NCBI RefSeq assembly: GCF_015689195.1
Contig: NZ_CP065044.1
Span: 2,356,001 to 2,420,000 of the forward strand
Length of the DNA: 64,000 bases
Direction of reading: 5' to 3'
Origin: Pectobacterium aroidearum
GTDB lineage: Bacteria; Pseudomonadota; Gammaproteobacteria; Enterobacterales; Enterobacteriaceae
Shown here: positions 45,997 to 55,450 of the stretch, one piece after another
Position numbering within the stretch: position 1 is the first letter of the stretch
How the letters are laid out: the number at the start of each line of letters is the position of its first letter
The notes under the pieces: model-generated
Database searches by the model: none
The model's input: the letters and a program-made list of their open reading frames with translations, nothing else
Told to the model about the DNA's origin: nothing
Made by a program: the position numbers and the translations under genes

Positions 45997-47027
45997 ACAA
46001 CGCGGACGAGAAAAAGGTGTTGTTAGAAGTGGACGATCTGAAAGTCCACTTTGATGTCAGAGATGATAAACAATGGTTCTGGCAGCCGCCGAAAAAACTG
46101 AAAGCGGTCGATGGCGTGACGTTGCGCTTATATGAAGGCGAAACACTGGGTGTAGTAGGGGAATCCGGCTGCGGTAAGTCTACGCTGGCGCGTGCCATTA
46201 TCGGTCTGGTAAAAGCGACCGACGGGCGAGTGACCTGGCTGGGGAAAGACCTGCTGGGTATGAGCGACGATCAATGGCGTGCGGCGCGTAGCGATATTCA
46301 GATGATATTCCAGGATCCGCTGGCGTCGCTGAATCCGCGTATGACCATCGGTGAGATTATTGCGGAGCCGTTAAAGGTTTATCATCCTGAACTGGATCGG
46401 CAGACGGTAAAAGATCGCGTGAAAGCGATGATGCTGAAGGTTGGGCTGTTGCCGAACCTGATCAACCGTTATCCGCATGAATTCTCCGGCGGCCAGTGTC
46501 AGCGTATCGGGATCGCGCGCGCGCTGATTCTGGAACCGAAGCTGATTATCTGCGACGAGCCGGTTTCCGCGCTGGACGTGTCGATTCAGGCACAGGTCGT
46601 TAACCTGTTGCGTCAGTTGCAGCGTGAAATGCGCCTGTCGCTGATTTTTATCGCGCATGATTTATCGGTGGTGAAGCACATTTCCGATCGCGTGTTGGTG
46701 ATGTATCTGGGCCATGCGGTGGAGCTGGGAACGTACGACCAGGTCTATCAAAATCCACAGCATCCCTACACCCGTGCGCTGATGTCAGCGGTGCCGATTC
46801 CCGATCCCGATCAGGAGCGCAATAAGCAGATACAGCTGCTGGAAGGGGATTTACCTTCACCGATCAATCCGCCATCGGGCTGTGTGTTCTGCACCCGCTG
46901 CCCAGTTGTCGGCCCTGAGTGCTCGAAAACCCGTCCCTTGCTGGAAGGGAGCTTTACACACGCGGTGTCGTGCCTGAAAGTTGATCCTCAGGCATTGTTA
47001 CCGGTGGAAGAAGTCGAAGCTCAGTAA
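45993..47027 (+). CDS. oppF: Oligopeptide ABC transporter ATPase OppF
   Basis: A 344-residue ATPase (E. coli 334). It has Walker A GESGCGKST, signature FSGGQCQRIGIARAL, Walker B LIICDEPVSALDV, H-loop IAHDLSVVKHI, and a cysteine-rich C-terminal extension SGCVFCTRCPVVGPEC. GAGGAGG lies just before the ATG, which overlaps the oppD stop (ATGA), so the two ATPases are translationally coupled. A terminator follows at 47055. Confidence 0.97.
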   Translation: MNNADEKKVLLEVDDLKVHFDVRDDKQWFWQPPKKLKAVDGVTLRLYEGETLGVVGESGCGKSTLARAIIGLVKATDGRVTWLGKDLLGMSDDQWRAARSDIQMIFQDPLASLNPRMTIGEIIAEPLKVYHPELDRQTVKDRVKAMMLKVGLLPNLINRYPHEFSGGQCQRIGIARALILEPKLIICDEPVSALDVSIQAQVVNLLRQLQREMRLSLIFIAHDLSVVKHISDRVLVMYLGHAVELGTYDQVYQNPQHPYTRALMSAVPIPDPDQERNKQIQLLEGDLPSPINPPSGCVFCTRCPVVGPECSKTRPLLEGSFTHAVSCLKVDPQALLPVEEVEAQ

Positions 47028-47054
47028 CCCGTTTTACCGGTTACGGATGTAAAA

Positions 47055-47080
47055 AAGGCGTCTCCTGCGGGGGACGCCTT
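47055..47080. terminator. Terminator between oppF and yciU
   Basis: An 11-bp stem (AAGGCGTCTCC / GGGGACGCCTT, one G-T pair) with a 4-nt loop. A six-A run on its left gives a U-run for the minus strand, so it should end the yciU transcript and possibly oppF too. Confidence 0.8.
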
Positions 47081-47097
47081 ACGTTTAAGCGAGATAA

Positions 47098-47470
<373 letters not shown>

Positions 47471-47496
47471 TTATTAGAACACGGGAAAACGTGCAT

Positions 47497-48957
47497 TTAT
47501 AGCAGGGGACTGAAAAAGTAGAACAACCGCTCGACGATACGTTGCCAGTAAGGGCGGTTTTGCCACTGTGTCGCGTTTAACAGGCGTGAGCGGGCGATAT
47601 AATCTTCTTGCACGCAGGCTAAATCGCTGCCGAATCCGGCATCGTCAATCACCAGTGTGATTTCAAAATTCAACCACAGGCTGCGCATATCCAGATTGAC
47701 CGTGCCGACCAGGCTAAGCTGTCCGTCGACCAATACGCTTTTGGTGTGCAGCAGGCCGTCCTTGAACTGATAAATTTTTACGCCAGCGGCCAGCAATTCC
47801 GTGAAGAAGGCGCGGCTGGCCCAGCCGACCAGCACGGAGTCATTCTTGTGCGGCACAATAATGCTGACATCAACCCCGCGCTGGGCAGCGGTGCAGATGG
47901 CGTGCAGCAGGTCGTCGCTGGGCACGAAGTAGGGGGTGGTCATGATCAACTGCTTACGTGCTGAATAGACGGATGTCAGCAGCGCCTGATGAATCATCTC
48001 TTCCGGGTAACCGGGGCCGGAAGCAATCACCTGAATAGTGTGGCCGCTCTCCTGTTCGAACGGCATGACGTTAACATCCGGCGGCGGAGGAAGCAGGCGC
48101 TTGCCTGTCTCCATTTCCCAGTCGCAGCAGTAAATAATCCCCAGTGTGGTCGCGACCGGCCCTTCAATTCGCGCCATCAGGTCAATCCATTGCCCGACGC
48201 CAGCATCTTGTTTGAAGAAACGAGGATCGACCATATTCATGCTGCCGGTGTAAGCAATACGGTTATCGATCAGGATAATTTTACGGTGCTGCCGCAAATC
48301 CATGCGGCGCAGGAAGGCACGGAACAGATTTACTTTCAGAGCTTCAACCACTTCTATTCCGGCTGTGCGCATCAATTCAGGGTGATGCTGGCGGAAGAAT
48401 TGTACGCTGCCAGCAGAATCGAGCAGAATACGGCAGTGTACTCCGCGTCGTGCCGCCGCGATGAGAGAAGAGGAGACTTGCTCAACCAAGCCGCCGGGTT
48501 GCCAGATGTAGAACACCATTTCGATGTTGCTGCGGGCCAATTCAATATCACGCAATAGCGCTTTAATCGTGTCATCAAACGTGGTCATCAGCTGCAACTG
48601 ATTGCCTTTAACGCCACCAACCCCTTGGCGTCGTTCACACAGCTGGAATAATGCGCTAGCGACTTCGCTGTTTTCCGTCGCGAAAATACGGCGATACTCT
48701 TTTAATTCGCGCAGCCATTTTGCGGTTGATGGCCACATTTTGCTGGCGCGTTCAGCCCGGCGTTTGCCCAGATGGAGCTCACCGAACGAAAGATAAGCGA
48801 CAATACCGACAAGTGGCAGAATATAAATTACCAGTAGCCAGGCCATCGCAGAAGGTACCGCCCGACGTTTCATCAGAATACGTAAGGTCACACCTGCGAT
48901 CAGCAACCAGTAGCCAAAAACCAGTAACCAACTTATTACGGTATAAAATGTCGACAT
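47497..48957 (-). CDS. clsA: Cardiolipin synthase A
   Basis: A 486-residue membrane enzyme (E. coli ClsA 486). Two N-terminal TM segments ([19 protein letters not shown] and [20 protein letters not shown]) precede two phospholipase-D HKD motifs. These are [18 protein letters not shown] in the first half and [20 protein letters not shown] in the second. It condenses two phosphatidylglycerols into cardiolipin and glycerol. It is transcribed in the same direction as yciU (56-nt gap). Confidence 0.97.
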   Translation of the reverse strand: MSTFYTVISWLLVFGYWLLIAGVTLRILMKRRAVPSAMAWLLVIYILPLVGIVAYLSFGELHLGKRRAERASKMWPSTAKWLRELKEYRRIFATENSEVASALFQLCERRQGVGGVKGNQLQLMTTFDDTIKALLRDIELARSNIEMVFYIWQPGGLVEQVSSSLIAAARRGVHCRILLDSAGSVQFFRQHHPELMRTAGIEVVEALKVNLFRAFLRRMDLRQHRKIILIDNRIAYTGSMNMVDPRFFKQDAGVGQWIDLMARIEGPVATTLGIIYCCDWEMETGKRLLPPPPDVNVMPFEQESGHTIQVIASGPGYPEEMIHQALLTSVYSARKQLIMTTPYFVPSDDLLHAICTAAQRGVDVSIIVPHKNDSVLVGWASRAFFTELLAAGVKIYQFKDGLLHTKSVLVDGQLSLVGTVNLDMRSLWLNFEITLVIDDAGFGSDLACVQEDYIARSRLLNATQWQNRPYWQRIVERLFYFFSPLL

Positions 48958-49151
48958 AAAAGCAGCACAGTTCCCTTCTGCAAAGAATTAACAAAGTGTA
49001 CGCATAGATTTATAAAAGGGGAAATGCCTTTCCTCTGAATAAAATAGCGTAACGAGTAAGAAGAAGGTGGCGGAGAGGGCGATTCACTGATTGTCGCCAC
49101 GTATCAGGGGTATATAATGCCCAGCGCGAGTGTATTAACAAGAGTCGCATC

Positions 49152-49328
49152 ATGAAACGCAGTCGGAATGAAGTGGGGCGCTGGCGGATGTTACGTCAGG
49201 TCCAGCGTAGAAGAAGTCGCTGGTTGGAAGCTCAATCACGGACGTATCGCCATATTCGCTCTGCCCGTTATTTGCAGCAAAAGCACAAACGACGAGCGTT
49301 GCTCTATGCGGTAACCTACGATTGGTAA
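49152..49328 (+). CDS. yciY: YciY small basic protein
   Basis: A 58-residue, strongly basic ORF (about one third Arg/Lys) starting MKRSRNEVGRWRMLRQ and containing RRRSRWLEAQSR. It matches the start of E. coli YciY (MKRSRTEVGRWRMQRQ...RRKSRWLEGQSRR), a small protein encoded next to cls. Position beside clsA and the strong terminator at 49339 support a real gene. Function unknown; the C-terminal half has diverged from E. coli. It is short enough to be missed by a 60-residue cut-off. Confidence 0.85.
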   Translation: MKRSRNEVGRWRMLRQVQRRRSRWLEAQSRTYRHIRSARYLQQKHKRRALLYAVTYDW

Positions 49329-49338
49329 GCCAGTGAGG

Positions 49339-49373
49339 AAAATAGCGACCCGAGGTATGGTCGCTATTTTTTT
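49339..49373. terminator. Terminator after yciY
   Basis: A 12-bp stem AAAATAGCGACC / GGTCGCTATTTT with an 8-nt loop, then seven T's. It lies 11 nt after yciY and converges with the chemoreceptor gene, so may serve both. Confidence 0.92.
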
Positions 49374-49414
49374 ATCACACGGCTATCACATGCTGGGGTT
49401 ATTGCTTCACCTGC

Positions 49415-51088
49415 TTATCCCATAACGGGAATGCGCTGCGGCATGTCTCGCTGATCGAGCATCGGATGAATGTCATCCTCTGTCGAGGGCAGGATAAACA
49501 GCGATACCGAGGTATTTAAGCGTTCCGTTTGCTCCAGCAGTGAGGTGAAGGTGTGTGCGGAGGCTTCAACCTGTCCCGCATTTTCTCTGACGGTGTCATT
49601 CAGCGTACTGAGTCGGGCGGTTACTTCATGAATACTTTTGTTCTGCTGGTGCGATATTTCCGAGATCTCGCTCAAAAACGTGCCGGTGCCTTTCGCCGTC
49701 TGAATGATGTTGTGCAGGCTGTCATTCAGTTTGTTCACCAGTCGCGTTCCTGCGCTTACGCTGTTGTCTGAATCACGAATCAGCACATTAATATTTTGTG
49801 CGGAATGACTGCTTTGTGAAGCCAACGTACCGACTTCCCGTGCGACAACGGCAAAACCTCGTCCCATCGTCCCGGCTCGTGCGGCTTCTATTGCAGCATT
49901 CAACGACAAAATATGCGTCTGGAACGCCACGTTTTCAATCATCCCAATCACTTCCGTCATTTCGCGCGTCCTGCCCGCAATATCTGACATCGCCGCTTTG
50001 ACGTCATTCATCATGTTCTCGCCCTGTGCGGCGATCTTGCTGGTGTCTTCCGCATGCAGGTTGGCCTGTTGAGTGTGCAGCGCATTTTGCTCAAGATGCT
50101 GGCTGAGCTGAATAATGTGCTCTGTAGTGGCCTTGAGCTCATGGGATTGGCGATTAGCCTGTTCGGAAAGCTGCTGGTTATCCGCTGCAACCCGATCAAC
50201 CTGCGTCACCATGTGGTCAACGCCCTGGCGAACCTGATTGACTAATGTCACCAGACCTTCCTGCATTTGAATGACGCTGGTATTAAGTTGACCAATCTCG
50301 CGTGTACCCCGTATTTCTGCGTTTACCGAGTGAGAAAGATCGCCTGCGGCAATCAGTTTTAAATGGGCAATAATCTTCGTCAGGGGACGAATAATGACCC
50401 GACTCACGCCGATCCAAACTGCGATGGCGATCGCCAGTAAGAGCCCTAGTACCGTGATAAAAATCGTTTTAGCTTGATCGAGAGACGCCAGAAATTGTTG
50501 GCCGTGCTGCTTTTGCAATGCATCGGTGTCTTGCAGGTAGTGTGAATATTTCTGGGTAAAATCGCTTTGATAGGCCTGAACGGGAACGGCAAAGAAAATA
50601 TCGATCTGGTTGGTGGATTTTATTCCCTGAGCGAGTTCAATAAGCCCGGAATAGAGTTGGCTGTAGCTCTTCTTCAGGTCGATGAACGCGGCTGTTTCCG
50701 CTTCTGACGTCGTGACCGTTCCTAACTGTTGGTAGAACTCCTGTGCCTGTTTGAGAGACACTTCTGCCTCATCCATCAGGCTGTGCCAACTGCCTTCAGA
50801 CCCTGTTTCTTTGTCCACCAGTAGATAAATGCCCGCGCGGTTGAGTTTATCGCTGGCATTCATCACTTCCATCCGTGCTTTATCCATTAACGCTTGTTGC
50901 TGACGAAGGCTTTCGTTAGCGGAAATATCCTGCTGAACCTGGGTCATTGTTTGGGAAATGACCCCGACGGAAACCAATTGCAGTAAAGAAAATAACCCAA
51001 TGATCAATAACAATCCGGAGAGAATACTGAGGCGATGACGGCGGCGGATAGTAGCAATTCCGTTTCGCAAAATCGCTGGCATTAACAT
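49415..51088 (-). CDS. Methyl-accepting chemotaxis protein (Tar/Tsr-like topology) with atypical tip
   Basis: A 557-residue transmembrane chemoreceptor. TM1 is about 21-43, a periplasmic four-helix-type sensor about 44-206, TM2 about 207-229, HAMP about 231-283 (IIRPLTKIIAHLKLIAAGDLSHSV), and the long coiled-coil signalling domain ends near 530. The kinase-control tip reads VAFQTHILSLNAAIEAARAGTMGRGFAVVAREVGTLA. Against Tsr it has H392 in place of Asn376, T407 in place of Glu391 and G420 in place of Arg404, three normally near-invariant positions. No NWETF-like CheR/CheB tether is present at the C-terminus. The ligand cannot be predicted. It occupies the interval where E. coli has kch, between yciY and yciI. 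Confidence 0.88.
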   Translation of the reverse strand: MLMPAILRNGIATIRRRHRLSILSGLLLIIGLFSLLQLVSVGVISQTMTQVQQDISANESLRQQQALMDKARMEVMNASDKLNRAGIYLLVDKETGSEGSWHSLMDEAEVSLKQAQEFYQQLGTVTTSEAETAAFIDLKKSYSQLYSGLIELAQGIKSTNQIDIFFAVPVQAYQSDFTQKYSHYLQDTDALQKQHGQQFLASLDQAKTIFITVLGLLLAIAIAVWIGVSRVIIRPLTKIIAHLKLIAAGDLSHSVNAEIRGTREIGQLNTSVIQMQEGLVTLVNQVRQGVDHMVTQVDRVAADNQQLSEQANRQSHELKATTEHIIQLSQHLEQNALHTQQANLHAEDTSKIAAQGENMMNDVKAAMSDIAGRTREMTEVIGMIENVAFQTHILSLNAAIEAARAGTMGRGFAVVAREVGTLASQSSHSAQNINVLIRDSDNSVSAGTRLVNKLNDSLHNIIQTAKGTGTFLSEISEISHQQNKSIHEVTARLSTLNDTVRENAGQVEASAHTFTSLLEQTERLNTSVSLFILPSTEDDIHPMLDQRDMPQRIPVMG

Positions 51089-51218
51089 GATTGTTGACCC
51101 TCTATATATGAATAGCGGTCAAACTATCATTGTTAAATGACTAAAATATTTCAGCTTTTAGCGGGGAGGTAAAGGGTCATGATTTTTCCCTCCAATCATG
51201 ACCTGTATCAATAGAACC

Positions 51219-51515
51219 TTAAAACACTTTCTTGTAGGGCTTCACGCTGACGTGTTTATAGACGTCTGCCGCGATATAGGGGTCGGCATCAGCCCACGCT
51301 GTTGCCTCATCCAGTGACGCGAATTCGGCGATAATGACGGAACCGCTAAAGCCAGCTTGGCCGGGATCGTCGCTGTCGATAGCAGGTAAAGGCCCCGCAG
51401 TAATCAGTCGCCCCTGATCGCGCAATGCCTGTAACCGGGCAAGATGATCGGGTCTTACCGATAGGCGTTTTGCTAATGAATCAACATTATCTTCAGCATA
51501 AATGACATAGAGCAT
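51219..51515 (-). CDS. yciI: YciI family protein
   Basis: A 98-residue protein, same length as E. coli YciI and collinear over its length. [28 protein letters not shown], the [19 protein letters not shown] block with a conserved His/Asp pocket, and [21 protein letters not shown] are characteristic. Family members have ferredoxin-like dimeric folds; the reaction is unknown. Divergent from tonB, as in E. coli. Confidence 0.94.
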   Translation of the reverse strand: MLYVIYAEDNVDSLAKRLSVRPDHLARLQALRDQGRLITAGPLPAIDSDDPGQAGFSGSVIIAEFASLDEATAWADADPYIAADVYKHVSVKPYKKVF

Positions 51516-51702
51516 AGTGACCTCACAGGTAGGAAGGTACCCTTGTTCGCTTGGGATGCCGGGCTAGCGCCCAGTGGCCAAACGCTATCGGGTAAGAGAC
51601 GCGTGTTTCTACCATCATACGTGATGTTGTTCGAGGACAATAGGTTGATTTGCCAGAGTAATCCCCCCACGATTTCTGTTTTTTTGACAATTCCACGGGT
51701 TG

Positions 51703-51731
51703 TTATTGAATATGATTGCTATTTGCATTTA
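51703..51731. promoter_or_regulatory. Fur box / tonB operator
   Basis: The segment containing GAATATGATTGCTATTTGCA lies about 34 nt before the tonB start and corresponds, from memory, to the Fur-regulated E. coli tonB operator. A TTGACA element is at 51684-51689, 14 nt left of the box. It matches the 7-1-7 Fur model only moderately (about 9 of 14). Confidence 0.65.
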
Positions 51732-51764
51732 AACTTGGGCGGCATAAGAGGATAAAGACAGACT

Positions 51765-52529
51765 ATGCCGCAAAAAAAGTTTTTTTTGACCCGCCGTTAC
51801 TCATGGCCATTCATACTTTCAGTTGGTTTTCACGGTTCACTGATTGCAGGTTTGCTGTACGCATCGTTTAATAATTCAATCGAATTACCGCAGGAATCCA
51901 AGCCCATTAGCGTTGTGATGGTGAACCCTGCGGCCTATGAAGCGGCTCCAGCTGCCAAATCTGCCCCTGAGCCAGAACCGGTTAAGCAGCCTGAACCTGA
52001 GCCGGAACCGATTCCAGAGCCGGAGCCGGAGCCTGTCCCGCAGCCGGTTCCTATGCCATTGCCTGAACCAAAGCCCAAGCCGCCGAAGCCTAAACCGGAA
52101 CCTAAGCCAGTGAAGAAGGTTGAACAGCCGAAGCCGGTTAAGCGTGAGCCAACCGTTGAAAAACAGCCGCCTTCGCCGTTTACCAGCGAAGAACCGACGC
52201 GCAACGTGAATAATGCACCGGTGAAGCAGGCGCCTGCGCCAGCAGCAAGCACGCAGTCTAGTGGGCCGCGCCCGCTGAGCCGCGCACAGCCTCAGTATCC
52301 TGCTCGCGCGTTTTCCCTACGCGTCGAGGGCCGGGTAAAAATGCAGTTTGATGTGGATGAGTCTGGACGTGTTGATAACGTTCGCGTGCTTTCTGCCGAA
52401 CCGCGTAATATGTTCGAGCGTGATATCAAACAGGCGATGCGCAAATGGCGTTACGAATCTGGCAAGCCGGGTAAAGATCTGGTTGTGACCATCGTCTTTA
52501 AAATTGATGGCGGGGCAGCCGTCGAATAA
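51765..52529 (+). CDS. tonB: Energy-transducing protein TonB
   Basis: A 254-residue TonB (E. coli 239). The N-terminal anchor [22 protein letters not shown] carries the SxxxH motif that contacts ExbB/ExbD. The central region (about residues 60-130) is a long Glu-Pro/Lys-Pro rod that spans the periplasm. The C-terminal domain ([40 protein letters not shown] ... [12 protein letters not shown]) binds TonB boxes of outer-membrane receptors. It transfers proton-motive energy to siderophore and B12 uptake. A Fur box lies just upstream and a terminator at 52551. Confidence 0.97.
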   Translation: MPQKKFFLTRRYSWPFILSVGFHGSLIAGLLYASFNNSIELPQESKPISVVMVNPAAYEAAPAAKSAPEPEPVKQPEPEPEPIPEPEPEPVPQPVPMPLPEPKPKPPKPKPEPKPVKKVEQPKPVKREPTVEKQPPSPFTSEEPTRNVNNAPVKQAPAPAASTQSSGPRPLSRAQPQYPARAFSLRVEGRVKMQFDVDESGRVDNVRVLSAEPRNMFERDIKQAMRKWRYESGKPGKDLVVTIVFKIDGGAAVE

Positions 52530-52550
52530 TTCATGCCAGTCCAAAAAAGA

Positions 52551-52587
52551 AACGGGGTGCCATCGTTAGCTGATGACACCCCGTTTT
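52551..52587 (+). terminator. tonB terminator
   Basis: Stem AACGGGGTG-CATC / GATG-CACCCCGTT with mismatches only near the loop, followed by TTTTCGTT. It starts 22 nt after the tonB stop. Confidence 0.85.
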
Positions 52588-52658
52588 CGTTAGTTCGATA
52601 TATCCATTAATTATTCAGGATAGATGACGTCGCACTTACGTCAGAATGATGCCGGACA

Positions 52659-53081
52659 CTACTCGCTTGGCGTGAAATTGCTTTTACCCGCTGGCAATTC
52701 ACGTGGATGACCTTCTTCATCTACCGCGACGTAGGTGAATAACGCTTCGGTCGCCCGATAGCGCTGGCCAATCGGCTCAGACGAGACTTTCTTTACCCAG
52801 ACTTCAACGTTGACGTTGATAGAACTGCGACCAGTCCGTAAACAACGCGCATAACAGCAAACCACATCGCCAACGGCGACAGGTTTTAAGAACGACATTC
52901 CATCAACCCGTACGGTAACGACACGCCCTTCGGCAATTTCTTTCGCCAAAATTGCGCCGCCGATGTCCATTTGTGACATCAGCCAGCCGCCAAAAATATC
53001 CCCGTTCGCATTGGTATCGGCTGGCATTGCCAGCGTGCGGAGAACCAGTTCGCCCTGTGGTAACACGTTTTGTGTGCTCAT
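52659..53081 (-). CDS. yciA: Acyl-CoA thioesterase YciA
   Basis: A 140-residue hot-dog-fold thioesterase (E. coli YciA 132). The active-site block ADTNANGDIFGGWLMSQMDIGGAILAKE, the VVTVRVDGMSFLKPVAVGDVVCCYA strand and EVWVKKVSSEPIGQRYRATEALFTYVAVDE are nearly identical to E. coli. It hydrolyses a broad range of acyl-CoAs. The ATG at 53081 is used rather than the TTG at 53096. It follows yciB, with a short hairpin between. Confidence 0.95.
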   Translation of the reverse strand: MSTQNVLPQGELVLRTLAMPADTNANGDIFGGWLMSQMDIGGAILAKEIAEGRVVTVRVDGMSFLKPVAVGDVVCCYARCLRTGRSSINVNVEVWVKKVSSEPIGQRYRATEALFTYVAVDEEGHPRELPAGKSNFTPSE

Positions 53082-53111
53082 TGTGCAATCAGTCAAGTTG
53101 GTTAAGTTGAG

Positions 53112-53149
53112 TATACCCGTCGGTCAAAGCGTTCTTGCTGACGGGTATA
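53112..53149. repeat. 38-nt inverted repeat with ERIC-like ends
   Basis: Perfect 10-bp arms TATACCCGTC / GACGGGTATA enclose 18 nt between yciB and yciA. The arm equals the terminal sequence of ERIC (TATACCCGTC). It may be a deletion remnant of an ERIC element, or an unrelated hairpin. Confidence 0.6.
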
Positions 53150-53185
53150 GTGTCTTTATCAAACACGGTGTATTGCTTTAGCGAA

Positions 53186-53752
53186 TTATGGCTGCTCGCT
53201 TTTTTCTTCTTCTGGTTTTTCCTGATCGCCAGGCAAGTGGCGGTAGATGTAAACGCCACAGATCAGCGTAAACAGCAGCGTCACACCGGTCAGGCCAAAG
53301 ACTTTGAAATTGACCCAAACGCTTTGCGGTAACCAGAAAGCAATATAGATGTTAACCAGTCCACACACCAGAAAGAACATGGCCCAGGCGAAATTCAATT
53401 TCCCCCAGACGGATTGCGGCAAGGTTAATTCTTTACCCAGCATCTTCTGAATCAGCGTCTGCTTCATGACAAACTGGCTAACCAGCAGAGCAACGGCAAA
53501 CAACGCGTAGATGATGGTGACTTTCCACTTGATAAACAGATCGTTATGGAACACCAGCGTTAGCGAGCCAAAAACGACGACCATCGCAAAGGTGACCAGC
53601 GTCATTTTCTCTATTTTACGATACATCACCCAGGTGACTGCGAGTGACAGCGCCGTTGCCGCAATCAGTGCACCCGATGCGATATAGATGTCATAAAGTT
53701 TATAGGCCGCAAAAAACACGACCAACGGTATAAAATCAAGAAGTTGCTTCAT
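53186..53752 (-). CDS. yciB: Inner-membrane septation protein A family (YciB)
   Basis: A 188-residue membrane protein (E. coli YciB 179) with about five TM segments, starting [25 protein letters not shown]. Conserved [36 protein letters not shown] and [20 protein letters not shown], and a C-terminal [10 protein letters not shown] tail. It takes part in cell-envelope integrity and division (intracellular septation). Order yciA-yciB-yciC as in E. coli. Confidence 0.95.
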   Translation of the reverse strand: MKQLLDFIPLVVFFAAYKLYDIYIASGALIAATALSLAVTWVMYRKIEKMTLVTFAMVVVFGSLTLVFHNDLFIKWKVTIIYALFAVALLVSQFVMKQTLIQKMLGKELTLPQSVWGKLNFAWAMFFLVCGLVNIYIAFWLPQSVWVNFKVFGLTGVTLLFTLICGVYIYRHLPGDQEKPEEEKSEQP

Positions 53753-53910
53753 TATGTCAATCCATCACTCAAAGTGTCGTAATCATAACCCACAAGAGTT
53801 ATCCGATAGCTCATGCCATTATCCTTCATTGTGGAACACCATTCCCGAGATATTGTAATAATTTGCAGAAAATTACGATTGGGCAAGTCTTGAACGCGGG
53901 AACTGGCGAA

Positions 53911-53939
53911 GCCTATGCCGCCGGAGTTGCGGCATAGGC
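53911..53939. terminator. Hairpin after yciC
   Basis: A perfect 11-bp stem GCCTATGCCGC / GCGGCATAGGC with a 7-nt loop, 13 nt past the yciC stop. No U-run follows. Confidence 0.55.
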
Positions 53940-53951
53940 GAAGAGCGGTAA

Positions 53952-54704
53952 TTATGCGCGCAGCAGCATATAAAGGCGGAAGAGATAAATCAGCAGGATA
54001 GCGGAGATCAGGTTGCTTAATCCGTTCAGAACCACGCCGAGCACGGTCGGTGAGGAAATCGGTAACTTCGACACGACCAGCAAAATAGCGATTTTAGCCA
54101 ACAACCACATCACGATGGCTGGCGCGGTTGCGCGTAAGTTGCCATAGGCCAATTTGGTGCTTGCTTTAATCGCGCTGAAAATCCCGCTTTTTTCAGTGAC
54201 GACAATCACGGGAGACAAACTCAGTGCGATGGCCAGCAGCACGCCAGGAATGACCAGAAGCATCATGCCAAGCTGGATGAGCAGCGTGCATAGCAGAATC
54301 AGGAAAAGTAAGCGCAGTAAAAAAGGCGTGGAAGCGCCAATCGCACGCAGTGCGCTGGTGCGGTGCCCGTCAGAGACCAGTTGGATCAGCATCAGAACGC
54401 CGCCCGTCAGCAGTACGTTGCCCACTAACGCAGCAAAGGTGCCCGCCGCCGACATTTTTAGCAACACGGTTTGTTGTTCCGGCGTCATCTGCTGAATCAA
54501 GTCCATCAGGCCGGATTCGACAGAAGATGACAGATCGCTGCCGGAACTGCTCAGAATCCGTAACTCGTCTACAGAAGGCGATAGCGCATGATTCAGTATG
54601 ACAGTAATGAAGGCCGTCAACAGTGACATCATTAAGATGCTGATGAACTGGTTGCGGGTAAAGTTCATTGTGTCACGGTACAACGTGTTAGCCGTGATAG
54701 GCAT
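53952..54704 (-). CDS. yciC: YciC, UPF0259 membrane protein
   Basis: A 250-residue inner-membrane protein (E. coli YciC 247) with about six TM segments. It begins [55 protein letters not shown] at the end is almost identical to E. coli. The start at 54704 has AAGGAG 6 nt upstream; the frame opens nine codons earlier. Function unknown, probably envelope-related. Confidence 0.93.
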   Translation of the reverse strand: MPITANTLYRDTMNFTRNQFISILMMSLLTAFITVILNHALSPSVDELRILSSSGSDLSSSVESGLMDLIQQMTPEQQTVLLKMSAAGTFAALVGNVLLTGGVLMLIQLVSDGHRTSALRAIGASTPFLLRLLFLILLCTLLIQLGMMLLVIPGVLLAIALSLSPVIVVTEKSGIFSAIKASTKLAYGNLRATAPAIVMWLLAKIAILLVVSKLPISSPTVLGVVLNGLSNLISAILLIYLFRLYMLLRA

Positions 54705-54762
54705 GCAGGCTCCTTGAAAAAGATAAATCAACGGATAGAACTTAACTCGTGATTGTAACCTG

Positions 54763-55167
54763 TTAATCCGTACTGTGGCACCCCGTCAGTGATGCAATGC
54801 TGTTTTTCCCTTCAGTAATGAAAGACGGTGATGAAAGGGTTACCAAAGGTGGCAGGCCGTACTTTTCCCGTGCCCGATTGCAGGCATCATTGGTCTGTCC
54901 ATTTTCACCGGATTGCATAAATTCACGGCACGACGAAGGGCGATTAACATAAATAGAACAACTAACGGTATCCCCGATTGTGCCTTCCAACGCCTCGCAG
55001 CGCGGGGTTTTGCTGTTCGTACCCACCATGCAGCGTAAAAAAGGGGAAACGGGTTCGGTGAGCGAAGAAGGTACAACACCGCCACCGTCATCCGCTTCAG
55101 CCCAATAGAAAGACACCCTGAAATAAGCGCAGCATGCGCCACAGTGCATACAGGTATTATCGCTCAT
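54763..55167 (-). CDS. YkgJ-family cysteine-cluster protein
   Basis: A 134-residue protein with the zinc/iron-chelating YkgJ signature. [13 protein letters not shown] starts the domain, and further Cys in [28 protein letters not shown] and DACNRAR provide metal ligands. E. coli does not carry a gene here (yciC and ompW are adjacent there), so this is a lineage-specific addition. It lies 58 nt upstream of yciC in the same direction and may be co-transcribed. The metal and role are unknown. Confidence 0.8.
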   Translation of the reverse strand: MSDNTCMHCGACCAYFRVSFYWAEADDGGGVVPSSLTEPVSPFLRCMVGTNSKTPRCEALEGTIGDTVSCSIYVNRPSSCREFMQSGENGQTNDACNRAREKYGLPPLVTLSSPSFITEGKNSIASLTGCHSTD

Positions 55168-55290
55168 TGGATGACTAACTGCCCCCAGCCAGCGTGAATC
55201 ACGTTAATGAAAATAAAAATCTACCGTTGAATGCGTCCGCGCGGTAACGCAATTTGCTGGCAGAGCACGTTATGTATCTTTCGTCATTTA

Positions 55291-55304
55291 TTGATTTGGA
55301 TCAA
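55291..55304. promoter_or_regulatory. FNR binding site upstream of ompW
   Basis: TTGAT-N4-ATCAA is a perfect FNR palindrome, about 150 bp before the ompW start. FNR control of ompW is known in E. coli and Salmonella. Confidence 0.8.
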
Positions 55305-55450
55305 TTCTAGTGTTTTTAATCAGTTAGCGATAAATGATGTGGTTCAATTTGAGTGTAAAATCTTTAAAAGATGTGATCTGGCTTAAAACAAGGATACCTA
55401 CTTAGGGTTATATTTCGCTCGAAATTTAAACCCTATAAATGGAGCGGGTA

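Noticed and set aside
51935-52252. 105-aa Gly/Ser-rich frame antisense to tonB
   Set aside because: It is the reverse complement of the Pro-rich Glu-Pro/Lys-Pro repeat of TonB.
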